DNA from: Pachyseris speciosa
Lineage: Eukaryota; Cnidaria; Anthozoa; Scleractinia; Pachyseridae
Direction of reading: 5' to 3'
Assembly: GCA_016490735.1 (NCBI GenBank)
Contig: JAEMWC010000350.1
Coordinates: forward strand, 745,001 to 809,000
DNA length: 64,000 nucleotides
Position 1 is the stretch's first letter. Each line of letters begins with the position of its first letter. Below are positions 20,710-32,175 of the stretch, piece by piece. The notes beneath the pieces were generated by a model that ran no database searches, was not told the DNA's origin, and saw nothing but the letters and a program-made list of their open reading frames with translations. Both the position numbers and the translations under genes were made by a program.

Positions 20710-22090
20710 TTTCTGCCCAGTAGGTTTTGAACAAACATCGCTAAATGCAATTTAATTTTTAAAAGGAAAACAAAAGCTTCCTAACCAAAAATAATAGTTC
20801 TTTTACTACTTCAGTTAAGTGTTATGCAGAATCTTGGATGAAATTTGATAAATTAGCAAAGGATACCAGAATTGAGGGAAAATTCTCCTAACAGCAAGAT
20901 GTTTTGACAGTTGTTCTTGAAATCAAATAGAGACCAACGCATTGTCAATTTAATAAACTTCTTTATGATTGTCTCTTTACAGCGATAAATAACTAGTTGA
21001 CTAATATGGCGGCCACAAGTAAAGAGCAGGGAATATAAATCCTGGCACTGTGGTCCGTCCTAACAAGGGATAGGCTGGAGGCTGGGCCACAGGATAACCT
21101 CCTGTCCCCACCACAGTTGGTGACCACAACCAACGGACATATAGCCACCTTAGCACGTTGCTGGTGGTCCTGTGCTCCTTTTTTGAGTGTGGGCAGGACA
21201 TTGGATATGGCGATAAAGCCAGCTTCAAAAAGGAAAAAATAAGTAAAAGATCTTTCACAATAAAATGAACTTTCTGGAATGATTTAGAATAATTAACGTG
21301 TTTCTACGACCAAAGACAAACGATTGTTGAGGGGAATTTTTGAAGGTTTGTTATGATTCTGAAACAAACGAAATAATTGTTAAGAGGCAGCTAACTTTAG
21401 ATGTAAATATTACTATCTTTTTTTACTCAGTTCATTTCTTTAACTGAGTCGGACAGGTGAAGACTTTGGTAAGTCTTGGTCTTAACGCATTAGCGCAAGT
21501 CCTAAAGATGGCTATTCCTGAAAAACTAAATAAGTAGAACTTGAAGCGGATACCCTCTGTGAAGATATCATGCTACATACCAAGAGTCCATCACAAGGAG
21601 CAGATATCAAAAAATTTCCAAGAATGAAATCCGTCATGAGCCGGATCCGCTTTAAAATGAACTTTTCCACAGAACTACTTTCTGCAGAAACTCAAAACAA
21701 CTAGTATGTTTATTCATACCCCTAATAAAATAGGAACATACCTTACTAAACCAAAAACAAAATACCTAGTGGATTTACCTCAATGTAAGGCGTAAAATGA
21801 AAATCCGCATTGCTTACATATACTGAGATAATGAAGCGTTCCTTATCGCTTTTATCGCCAAGGAAGTTTAATGGTAAAGAAAAAGGTAAATCAATAATTT
21901 TGGCCAGATTTAATAAGTTATACTATATTTTTTTCCTGTGGGAGTTCCGTACGCAGAAAATGTCTTGATTCCCATAGGTAACCTGCTGTGATGAATAATC
22001 TCAATAGACAGGATAATTTTCCAGAAAAACAAAATTAATAAACGATCAAATCATTTAGTTCAAACACTGTTACCATCTTCTTCTTAACAT
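20710..22090. other. Intergenic DNA
   Basis: A GC-richer patch at 21001-21200 (with CCTGGCACTGTGGTCC, GGATAACCTCCTGTCC) looks like an old repeat but I cannot name it. The 85-codon minus-strand frame over it lacks any other support. Otherwise nothing recognised. Confidence 0.4.
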
Positions 22091-22091
22091 G

Positions 22092-22159
22092 CAGTTCTAT
22101 CTGTTTTGCAGTTCTATCTGTTTTGCAGTTCTATCTGTTTTTCAGTTCTATCTGTTTTG
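22092..22159. repeat. 17-bp tandem repeat, four units
   Basis: CAGTTCTATCTGTTTTG repeated at 22092, 22109, 22126 and 22143, with a single change (TTTTT) in the third unit. Confidence 0.9.
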
Positions 22160-23300
22160 TTCTCTCGGCAATGAAAACAGAGTGAAACGGATTGTGGTTA
22201 GAGAGTTATCATTTATAAATTCGTGGCATCCACACAAACTAATACACAAACTAACTATCTATAAATAGAAAAGTAGAAAAGAAATCAATTAAGTCAGAGA
22301 AATAATACGAGATTTTTTTCCCTTAACGTTTCAACCTAACTACATTTTAAAATTAAGCATTAATTGAAATGACTTAAGTCTCGTACGAAGCTGGATTCAC
22401 TTCCTTATAATGTATTTATCTAAGAGAAAACGAGTTTATAGGTTTCTTTTTCATATAACGCTCACTTTCTAAAAAGAACGATACGTTTAATGACTTTTCA
22501 ATGTAAGCAGTCCGAGTTGTTGTGAATTCAAACGGAAGGTCAAGAGTTGAAAGCTGTGATGTCTATTTTTTTTTTTTTTTTAATTGATAACTATTTTGCA
22601 GCCTGGTCTCCTAATTTAAGAGCGCAAAGCTGATGGAAAACCAAACAACAGTACATTAGTCATTTGTTGCATAGGGAAGGCAGTTTCCGTTTAATTAGTA
22701 GCGACACCCATTGCCGGATATCAACAACACCCGCCGCAGATCACGTACACCACAGGGGAGTGACATTAGCGAACTTAATTAGTTGAGTGCGTAAAGTTAG
22801 TGAGTTACGTTGCGAAATTCTTTTGATACATCCTTCTCAAAGTACCTCTTCACACACAAACTCTGATTGGTCTTTCCGCTGTATAAATTGTAAGCATTTT
22901 GGTTTTGTTTTTTTTTTTTTTATTTTTGGCCAACTAAGAGTGTGTAAAAGAATAACTTTTTCTTTTTCTTTCTTTCTTTCTTTTTTTTTTTTTTTATTAT
23001 TATTATTTTTTTTTAACTCAGTAATGCGTTTGTTAAAGTTCGAACACTTCATTTAAAATTTTCAATATGAATGCCGCTCTGTAGGCGGGAGGCTGGGCTA
23101 GAAAAAGCAAAGCCCCCCAAGTTTTTAAGTCAATTAGATTAAAATAATTTGAATATACGTTATCTAGTGGCTGCCTTTTCGTTATTTGTAAGGCGCCGGC
23201 GGGCAACTGGTGAAATGTTTAAAAGACTTAAGGATTTCAAACAAACCACTATCAACTTAAATCTCCGCGCTGGCGTGCAAAAGCCTCTGAAGATCAACTT
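22160..23300. other. Intergenic DNA and possible 5' region of family I gene C
   Basis: Poly-T and CTTT runs at 22560-22580, 22905-22925 and 22975-23015 account for the ORFs there. TATAAA at about 22882 could be a promoter for the gene starting at 23306, but it lacks the context shared by genes A and B. Confidence 0.35.
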
Positions 23301-23305
23301 AAAGC

Positions 23306-25648
23306 ATGGAAAGACTTTTGGTCGTAATATATGTTGTTCTGTTTTTGCCACCGACGATGCAATTTTTATATGGCATGAAAGAAGGAAAACGAGAGCTGAT
23401 TCCGCATATTCAGCAGGTATGCAGTCATAACTCCCTTGTATTTGTGATTAAGCTTAATATTGTGCGAAAAGAATGAGGGGTTAGTGGGGCCAAGGTTGTT
23501 ATCCATAGGTCCCAGATTCAAATCTTGCAGTCTGACCGCAAGCTAGCCTTCTTTCCCGAGTTCCAAATTCAACTTATCGACCACGTTTGTAAAAAGCCTC
23601 CTGCCACTTTCGATTGTTGTTCCGTTGCGTTGTGTTTAAACATTTGTTTCTGACATTTGATTCATTATCCCTGAAAAAGCCCCTCACGGGGAAAGGATCA
23701 TTAATGAGAAGGAAAAAAGAGAGTTTAATGCAAAGAAAATGTACGCGCCTTTGAAAATTGGTGTACGGTATCTGCTATTTAGCCACGGCACCTCATCGAA
23801 GCAAAAACCCTCGATAGTTCGTACTGTGAATATTAGACTGCAACATATTTACGCGCTGCCTGGCCGAGTTCGTTTAAGAGTAAGGCTGATATTTTTGCGG
23901 ATATGTTCTCTAAGCGACGCGTCTAAGTTGGTTAATTCTTGGTCAATATGCGATGTGTCTATCTGACGCATAATTGCCATATTTACGACAAGGTGCGAGT
24001 TAGGAAAAAGAGACGGCTTCCACAAAAGCATATATAGCATAGATCCTCTATATTAAAAGTTAAAAACAAATGTGGTTCTTTTCAGTTTTGATACATTTTT
24101 TTAAATTTATTTAAACGAATTACTAATCGGGCAGTTTCCGTCAATGAAGAACTAAGAAGAGTGCTTAAATCACAAAATAATTTTGCTCATAAAAAGGTCG
24201 ATGTTTTTTTTAGAATTGCACGTGTATTTGGTTTGTTGAATTTTCATTTAAAATTATCTTTAGCTTCGCTATTTTAACGTCTAAAGAAGAAAAGACGCCG
24301 TATTAAAACAAGCCGCTTTCTTATCTTGAAACAGTTAGCTAGGATAAGCCACACATAAGAAACCGCGGATGCAGATTGTGCTTGGATTTGTTAATTTAAA
24401 ATCTTTGATAATCAGATGGCCTTTTGAGGAGTTGGGACCACAACGACTACCGTTAAAAATAAATAGGATTAGTTGGTCTCATAAAAAGCGAAAGGTGCGT
24501 GAATTATTGTTTCAAGGAAACTATCGTGCAATTTGTTTTTGAGTATTAATTCGGAAGTTTAATTTGTGTTAGCCCGCTTCTTCTTATGGTTAAGTCTAAT
24601 TGAGATCAGAAAGCCATGGTTTACAAACTTTCAGCTTTTAAATTTTAATGTTTGCTTTTTCTTCTTTTCTTGAATGATTCTAAGAAACACTATTGTAAAA
24701 ATGAAAGTGAATTTACGCCCATACATTTGAATTTGTCTGTTGCGGCCACAATGCCACAACGCCTCTCCCTCAGATCAGAAAGGGCATGTTCAAATGTAAA
24801 CAGAAAGGAATGAGGCGTGAATTTATTGCAGAGAATTAACAGCGAGATTTAACGTTACAGCAGCGAGCAGGGATTGTACAAACCTCTATTACTGGCTCAG
24901 ATAAAGAAAATGTATCCGTTAACTGGGTTCAAGATAGCCAGCGCAAAACAATATATTGACGAATAAGGGCTTACTATTATGTGTTTATGGTGTAATGCTG
25001 GTCGGCATTTTTAGCTTATTTTTAAGGATTCATCCTTGGAAGCGGCCATTTTCAAAGTGAAGGAGCCACTGAACTGTTATCCCCAAACGATTCGCCGAAA
25101 TCGATAAGACAGATGTTTTTAATATCTCACTACTTCATTAAGACGCTTGAAAATATATCTGAAGGTTTAAGCTTTGCTTAAAAGTCTTAAAAGCGTGGCG
25201 CGTTATTAGCTCTATTTCTAAGAAGAGTATAACAACAACAACAAAAAATACAACAAACAACGACCCAAATGCATGAAACTTACTTCCTAAAAACCGGATT
25301 GGACTTGATGGGTGCGAATATTCGATAACTCAAATTTTACTACACTGACTGAACTTTAAACTCAATTGCAATGCGCAGGCTAATTTTGTGGTGAAATATT
25401 TTTTTTCCAATACTAAAATGGCATCCAGTGGACTCTGAAACTCTGCATTAGTCACATGAGTATTTTTATGGGTAATTTGTTTATTCCATTTTGTTTTTAT
25501 GTAGAAGCAAACCGACAAAGAATTTAGAGAATTTTGTCAGCTAGTGGAAAGTCGATGCCAAAGAAGACAACGATATGTATTCTTGGAAAATAGAGCTAAA
25601 AAAGCGAAGAGAACCTTTACAGACAATTCAAAGGGCACCGGACTGTAG
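23306..25648 (+). CDS. Family I-like secreted peptide precursor, gene C (two coding exons)
   Basis: Proposed exons 23306-23416 (37 codons) and 25505-25648 (47 codons and stop) are both phase 0. The donor is CAG/GTATGC and the acceptor TTTTATGTAG. Exon 1 begins MERLLVVIYVVLFLPPTMQF, a signal peptide, then LYGMKEGKRELIPHIQQ with the same Gly-Lys-Arg placed shortly before the intron as in A and B. Exon 2 reads KQTDKEFREFCQLVESRCQR, then a basic stretch with KK and KR sites (RAKKAKRTF) and a TAG. The cysteines are again six residues apart. AATAAA occurs at about 25829. The join is inferred from phase, layout and the shared Cys-x6-Cys; sequence identity to A and B outside these marks is low. An exon pair linked by chance is possible because the intron would be 2.1 kb. 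Confidence 0.5.
23417..25504 (+). other. Proposed intron of gene C
   Basis: 2.1 kb of AT-rich DNA. ORFs at 23739-23966 (plus) and 23849-24040 (minus) overlap and lack support. No transposon end recognised. Confidence 0.4.
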
Positions 25649-25649
25649 G

Positions 25650-26480
25650 ATGGCACTAAGCAGAACAAGGAGAGATTTCTTTCCACAAGATGTTGAAACC
25701 GGACAAAACTTCCGAACCACGTCTGCTGAGTTGTCTGCTGTTTAACGCTAAGTTGAAATTTACCGAGTTTAACTTTACTTCTCAAACGCATAATTTCACA
25801 ATAGAACACTATTTTTGTTAAGAGTAATAAATAAAATATGTATCCTGGTGAGATGTCAGAGATTGAATACTTCTAATTTTAGTTTCAAGACGCTTATTTC
25901 AGAGTCTTAAAGTCGAGCATCCCAAAATCATAACGCTGTTACCCTCTCAGTTCAGCTATTTTGTGGGTGCGTTGGTGAGCCTTTCCCAATCTACTTGAGC
26001 TAGTTGTAAAACGGTTGAAATGAGATTTCCATGTCAATATTGTGCACCCCTCCTCCTCCAATACTCACTCCCACTCTGGGGTAGGAGGTGGTTTGAAATA
26101 CCTAAGACGACGCTCTTATTGACCTGTGTGACTGCGTTAAATCTTCAGTTTTCAGCAAAGCCAGAAAAAAATATTTGTAACATATTTTGAATTCACTCTG
26201 AAGACCAAGGAGTTGAAAGTCATCCCCTCATTTTATCCGCTTTACGGTTAGCTTTGTCACATCCATTCCATACGACATAGACCGACCATACCTCTGATGT
26301 TTTTACTTTCTTTAAACTACACTAAGCGAAACAAAAAACGTATCCCCACACCTTTTCTATAAACATTTCACTTTTGGTCATCCACTAACGAAAAAGAATA
26401 CAAATAAAATCCATCAATCGATACCGCCTATCATGGTTATCCCGCTGATGAGTTAATTAATCACCGGTTACAATCGTGTC
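25650..26480. other. Intergenic DNA after gene C
   Basis: Probable 3' untranslated region of gene C to the AATAAA near 25829. Beyond it nothing is recognised. Confidence 0.4.
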
Positions 26481-26496
26481 TTTTTTTTTTTTTTTT

Positions 26497-26660
26497 TGTG
26501 CAGCACAATTTGCACGAAAAATTCACTTTAAGTCACACATCCGTTTTTATACAACTTACTATGGTAAACAACGTCATTTGCCTATATTTATGTACGAACA
26601 CGGCTATATATGCTTATGGGTCAATGACAATGGTGGCCAATGGCCAAGTGCCTCATAACA
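26497..26660 (+). CDS. Candidate exon with two overlapping open frames
   Basis: A very strong acceptor (T15 GTGCAG, about 26480-26501) is followed by two long open frames. One reads QFARKIHFKSHIRFYTTYYG, then KQRHLPIFMYEHGYICLWVN, and stops at 26658. The other continues to 26692 with MVNNVICLYLCTNTAIYAYG. The first looks more protein-like. No partner exon or homologue recognised. Confidence 0.25.
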
Positions 26661-26699
26661 AGTTAATAGTCACTCGAGTTCCCAGAAGATGAGCAAATG

Positions 26700-27282
26700 C
26701 AGGACCGAATTTAGAACAGAACATGCTTCGTAATTATCTGTTGCTGCAGTCGCAGTGAAAAGTAGAAATCGGTTTTACCATTCGCAACGATCCTTGAAAC
26801 ACTGCAACGAATTTTTTAAGAGTTGCGTGTCAGCATTTCGTGCAGTTTCTTTCTCAGAGTAGTGATACAATCGCGAGATAAGCTGCCCAGAGAAAGATAA
26901 GCTTAATAAAAAATCACAATGAACCGGCGGTATATGATAAGTTTTACCATATACGCGTCCAATTGAACATGACTTGACGTAAAAAAGACGAGCACAGAAA
27001 AAACGTAATTTTTGGACTTCAGTTCTCCTTAACTCGTTGTTCCACTCAGACGTGAATACTGAGGATGGCCGTAGAGACAAGCAAGTAATTTTCTAGGTTA
27101 AAATGAGACACTGGTTATAAACTAGAGGCAAAAAGACAAAAAAAAAAAAAAAAAAGAGGACAAAAGACAGTGCAGATATCTGTCTGTCGCGTCAACAGGA
27201 CTGATTGCGAGCATCGCTTATAGGCTGAAAAAAAGAGTCGATGATCAGGCTAATCGATCGGTTACAATCGAGCCTCTCTCTA
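26700..27282. other. Intergenic DNA
   Basis: A short plus-strand frame at about 26783-26860 contains KHCNEFFKSCVSAFRAVSFS, again Cys-x6-Cys, but no phase-0 acceptor precedes it. It may be coincidence. A 101-codon minus-strand ORF covers the same bases and is not supported. Confidence 0.3.
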
Positions 27283-27794
27283 ACAGCCACCTTGGGGGGA
27301 GAGGTAGGTGGCTGTTTTAGAGATTGGTAGCCTGCTTGCAGGCGGTAATTTGTGTTTTCGAGCGCGAGATTCGAAGCCCGCCACGGGTCGCTATGCCCGG
27401 GGGGGGGGGGGGGGAGGGGGGGTACTGCCTTATATGAGCTATATAGGTATGTGCGGCCCCAAAGGGTATGTGTTTTTTTTTTTTTGCCGTTTTGGTCAGA
27501 AATAGGGTATCAGTTTTGACCATTTTGGTCTGAAATAGGGTATGGTTTGTGCGCTCTTCTCTTGAATTTGGTATGTTTATAGAAGAAGCTACTTGTTCAT
27601 CTTTAGCCGATAAGACCATCAACAAAAGTCCTCAAAAGATTCGTGACGCGGTGATGATCGGACTTGAGTAACCGAGCTCCGCTGCATCACCTGCCCAGAA
27701 AGTAAATCTAGTGAAAAAATTATGCGGCCTTCTGTTCTTTTCGAATCATCTTCGGTTTCTTAGTCAAAAAGGTATCCTCTACTGGTAAGAAAGA

Positions 27795-28096
27795 ATGAAA
27801 CGGAGTGCGGCTAGCGGCACTGGTGTCTCGCCCGACGGCAAACTAGCACGTGGTGACTCAAACATGGCGGATTCCTCGCTCTACCAAGATACTTTTGAAG
27901 ACGTCCAAGAGGAATCAGAAACGCCAGCAACTGAGCCCAACCTTAAGGGTATACACAATATCCTTCAACGTATTCAAGGCGCGATTAGTGTCATGCAAGA
28001 CACTATCGCAACGCTGGTGAAAGAAAATTACAAGCTCACTTGTGATGTAGCGGACCTGCGACATATTAGGGAGCTTTAGCAACGACGACGGCGACG

Positions 28097-28127
<31 letters not shown>

Positions 28128-29056
28128 CTCGTTTTTGTAACGCTTTCGCTATTATTCCAATTTGTTTAACTTGGAAAATACTGACGAACTATTCAGGGAC
28201 TAAATTGTTATGAACGCCGTTAAAGTAAGGAAAAAGAAAGAGAACTTTACAGTCACACGCTCCCGTTCTCCCGAAAACCTAAAATTTGGTCATTTCACGT
28301 TGTTCTTTTGCAGAGGACGGGAAAGAAATGTACCAAAATGTAAAACGCACGTGCAGAGCCATTCTTTTTGCTCATTAAGGCTATTGTTTTGTGGCGTTCT
28401 CGTTGCCGTTGCCGTCGTCGTTGCTAAAGCTCCCTATTATCGCAAAGAACAACGGCGAAGTCGAAAAGCTCAAGAGTGATTTCACAAAACAAAACCAGTA
28501 TGTTGCCTCCTTGGAACTGGAACTTGAGAGGGCGAAAAAAGCTGCTAAACAACAAAGAAGCGACATTCAAGAACTTCAAGAGAGCCTTGACGAGCTTGAG
28601 CAATATTCCCGTAAAAACTCTGTTGAAATCCATGGCATTCCGGAGGATATAGGCATTTCAACGGACGAAGTCGTCTGTAAGGTTGCGGCAGCAGTCGGTT
28701 GTCAGATTGCACCGGATAATATTGAGATCTCTCATCGACTTTATAGGAAGAAAGGCGCAAAACCGATCATTGCAAAGTTTCTAAATCACAAAGACAAGGC
28801 AAAGTTATATAAAGCGAGAGTTCAACTTAGGAATGTAACTCTGTCTTCCCTCTTCCCGAGCTACTCGGCAACCGGTCTAGCTGGGCAGCGAATTTTTATC
28901 AACGAGAATTTAACGAGATACCGCAGCGACATGATGAAACGCAAGGACGGGAAAATCCTAAGCACTTGGTCACTGGATGGAAGGATCTTTATTAAAACCT
29001 CCCCCAGCGGACGACCAAGGCAGATGTTTTCGATTGAGGAAATCAAGGAACTCTGA
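27795..29056 (+). pseudogene. LINE ORF1 protein, split by a MITE
   Basis: The N-terminal part (27795-28068) starts MKRSAASGTGVSPDGKLARG and leads into a helix (NILQRIQGAISVMQDTIATL). After the MITE (28069-28434) the frame resumes, without change of phase, at about 28437: NNGEVEKLKSDFTKQNQYVA, a long coiled coil to about 28620. Then comes SVEIHGIPED, the start of the RRM-like fold of L1-type ORF1 proteins (Transposase_22), and a C-terminal domain ending IEEIKEL at 29056. Excising the MITE with one TA restores an open frame, so ORF1 was intact when the MITE landed. In life it would coat the element's RNA. Confidence 0.85.
28069..28434. mobile_element. TA-flanked MITE inside LINE ORF1
   Basis: Ends GGGAGCTTTAGCAACGACGA and TCGTCGTTGCTAAAGCTCCC are perfect inverted repeats flanked by TA on both sides, as in mariner-type elements. 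The inversion continues inward (CGGCGACGGCAACGAAAACG against CGTTCTCGTTGCCGTTGCCG). A truncated relative lies at about 55060-55268. Confidence 0.88.
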
Positions 29057-29614
29057 TATTTGTTTCTGTTTTGTTTTCCAACCATCGTGTTATTGTCTGA
29101 CTTCTTTATAATCCTTGGAGAAATGTAAGTTGATAGCATAATTGTAAAGTTTTCGCAACGAGTAGCGGGGGCAGGTGGTGCATACATGAGTAGTTTTATG
29201 TGTAGTTGCTTTATGCTGATTCCGTTGTATTGCAAAATGTTCGGCCTTTGTGTGTTTTGTCCTTGCCTTACCTTGATACGAGATCTTTTTTTGCTACACG
29301 CAAATTCTATTTCGCTGTTTTTTGGAGTGAGCAGAGACAAAGGTCAAAGAGGTGCAAACTTTAGCACACACGCGATTGCGAGTTGTTTAATAGTACTACC
29401 GGGTATTAAGATTTACAGTACTGTTTTTTTTTTTTTTTTTTTTTCATATTAATAAGCACACCCATCTAGCCGGAAAAAAAAAACATCCTCGATTTGCAGG
29501 GAAGACTTCGCAGCCAGCAGCTCTAAAATATTACACGGTCTATCTATTTTTTTTTTTTCAAAGAAAAGAAAACACCCATTCGCTTTACCTCTAATTCAGT
29601 CACAAACTAAAGAC

Positions 29615-30976
29615 ATGACTACTCCATTTACAGCCTCTTTTTGTTCTTTGAATGTCAGAGGGCTAAATCAAACACGTAAGCGAAGACAGCTTTTCAGATG
29701 GCTGCACAATAATAAATTCGATATTGTATTCTTGCAGGAAACCTATTCAACTGAAAGCGTAGAAAAAATATGGATGTCTGAAAGGGGTTGGAAAATTTAT
29801 TTCTGTCATGGTACAAGCCATTCGAGAGGTGTAATGATTCTTTTCAATCCCAGATTAGCTGCTCTGGTCAACAGCATTGTAGCAGATAAAAACGGAAGAT
29901 TTTTTCTTCTTCAAACAACTATTTCTGATACCACCTTCCAATTGTGTAACATCTACAGTCCCAACAATAACTCCGACCAGAAAACTTTTTTCTCGAGCAT
30001 TCTAGACGTCCTTAGAAAATGTTCTGAGATTAACATTATAATTGGCGGTGATTTCAATTGCGCTCTAACACCACGAGACAAACTTGGAGGGGCTGCAGTG
30101 GAAAGGAAAAACAATGTAATTAGCGAGATTACCAAATTGTGCGAATTGTTAAAACTTCAAGATGTTTGGAGATGTCAGCACCCTAATGAATCACAATTTA
30201 CATGGCTTGACAAGGCCTTTAAAGTACAATGTAGATTGGATTATTGGTTGGTTTATAAAGAATTGTCACGCATCGTGATTAATACCGAAATGAAAAGCTT
30301 CACATTAACAGATCATTCTGCAATAACACTGACACTTCAGTCTAAGGGTTACGCTCAAAGAGGACCCGGATTTTGGAAATTTAATAATTCTCTCCTGGAT
30401 GATTATGTCTTCGTTGAACAACTTTACAATATGATACCTGTGTACAAAAATAAATACAACTATCTCACTGACAAAGGTCTTTACTGGGACATGATAAAAA
30501 TGGAAATGAGAGGTTTCTGCGTGCATTACTCAAAAAGGAAAAATAGAGAACGCAGGAACATAGAGAAAGATCTTTCCGATCAAATTGATACTTTAATGAA
30601 AGCCCTTGCTACAAATAGGTCAAAAGAGAACATCACTAAATTATATAGGCTCAGATCGGAGCTTAATAAGATCATCGAGCACAGAACTAACGGTGCTATT
30701 ATTAGAAGCAGAACAAGGTGGCATGAGCAAGGTGAAAAAAATACTAAAAATTTTTTGAATTTAGAAAAACGACAAAACGCCAAAACATATATTTCGAAAC
30801 TTAAAACCCAAGATGGCCTTGAAATAACGAATGCAGATGAAATTTTAAAATGTCAAAAGCTGTTTTATAAAAACCTTTACACGGCTGTACCTCGTGAAAA
30901 CCTAAATGATAAATTGTTCTTTGAAAACCCAAACCTTCCTAAATTGAACGACTCGAAGTCGAACTGGAAGAATTAG
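29615..30976 (+). pseudogene. LINE ORF2, endonuclease part
   Basis: ATG at 29615 gives MTTPFTASFCSLNVRGLNQT, the 'NVRGL' start of AP-type endonucleases, then DIVFLQETYS (metal-binding Glu), IIGGDFNCAL (Asp/Asn pair) and LTDHSAITLTL (catalytic Asp-His). This endonuclease would nick target DNA. The remaining 200 codons are the linker to the reverse transcriptase. The frame is lost by one base near 30952 and ends at TAG 30976, whereas the next frame continues ELEELERPLTKEECFETLKS. Confidence 0.88.
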
Positions 30977-32175
30977 AAAGGCCACTGACGAAGGAAGAGT
31001 GTTTTGAAACCCTAAAATCGAGCTCCAAAGGTAAATGTCCAGGAAGTGATGGATTTACAGTAGAATTTTATCTACATTTCTGGCCCATACCAGGGGAGGA
31101 AATGGTTCAAAGCTTCAATCAATGCTTGTTATATGGTCATCTCAATATAACCCAGAGACAAGGAATAATCAAAGTTGTGCCCAAGAAACGAAAAAATAGG
31201 CTTTACTTAGAAAACTGGAGACCAATATCCCTTCTTAATATCGACTACAAAATAGCAACGAAGACTATAGCAGGTAGAATTTCTAAAGTTCTTCCCAAAC
31301 TAATACACGAAGACCAAACCGGATATGTTAAAGACCGTTACATCGGCCAAAGCATAAGGCTAGTTAAAGACATAATGAAATTAACATCTTTACACAACAT
31401 TCCCGGTATAGCCATTTTCATCGATTTCAAAAAAGCCTTTGATTCTGTAGATTGGAATTTCCTTGCTAAAGTTCTGGAAGCTTTCAACTTTGGTCCTCAA
31501 ATCCAAAAGTGGATTAAGGTGTTCTATACCGACGCTAGCAGCTGTGTTATTAACAATGGGCACGCTTCGGAGTTTTTTAACCTGCAAAGAAAAGTTAGAC
31601 AAGGCTGTCCTCTATCTGGTATTCTCTTTGTTCTTTGTGCGGAAATTTTAGCTCAGGCAATCAGAAATAGTAATAATATTAAGGGAATACAAATCTATAA
31701 CAAGGAATATAAAACATCACAATTTGCGAATGATACTACTGCTTTCGTGTCTGATGTATCTTCAGCGGAAAATCTTTTTGAAATATTGCGCATTTTCCGA
31801 GACGTTTCAGGTTTAGAATTAAATAAGTCCAAAACCGAAGGAATGTGGCTAGGGTCGTGTAGATACAACACTTCGACACCTTTTGATATAGCCTGGCCTT
31901 CGGAACCTATATATGCACTAGGAATCTATTTCACTTATAATGAACACATTTCCTTCCAAAAAAACTTCGAGGAAAAATTAATCTCAATGAAGAAACTTCT
32001 AAATCTTTGGCAGACAAGAAATCTTACATTGTATGGTCGAATAACCATTCTTAAAAGCCTTGCTCTCTTCAAGCTAGTCTACAATACATCTGTACTCACC
32101 TTCCCTTTAGAATTTGCAGCTTTGGTTAAAACGGCTATCTCTGAGTTTGTTTGGAAATCAAACACACCACAATGA
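30955..32175 (+). pseudogene. LINE ORF2, reverse transcriptase part
   Basis: Motifs in order: KSSSKGKCPGSDGFTVEFY, ENWRPISLLNIDYKIATK, HEDQTGYVKDRYIGQS, AIFIDFKKAFDSVDW (catalytic Asp of motif A), RQGCPLSGILFVLCAEILA, then motif C as QFANDTTAF where active enzymes have (F/Y)ADD. The codon for the first Asp is AAT at 31729-31731, so a metal-binding residue is lost. Frame changes again near 32155-32170 into IGPKIKGGLDLPDFEIMN. Confidence 0.88.

Noticed and set aside
20997..21258. 85-codon minus-strand ORF with Pro/Tyr-rich end
   Set aside because: No start context, splice sites or family; lies on a GC-rich patch that looks like an old repeat.
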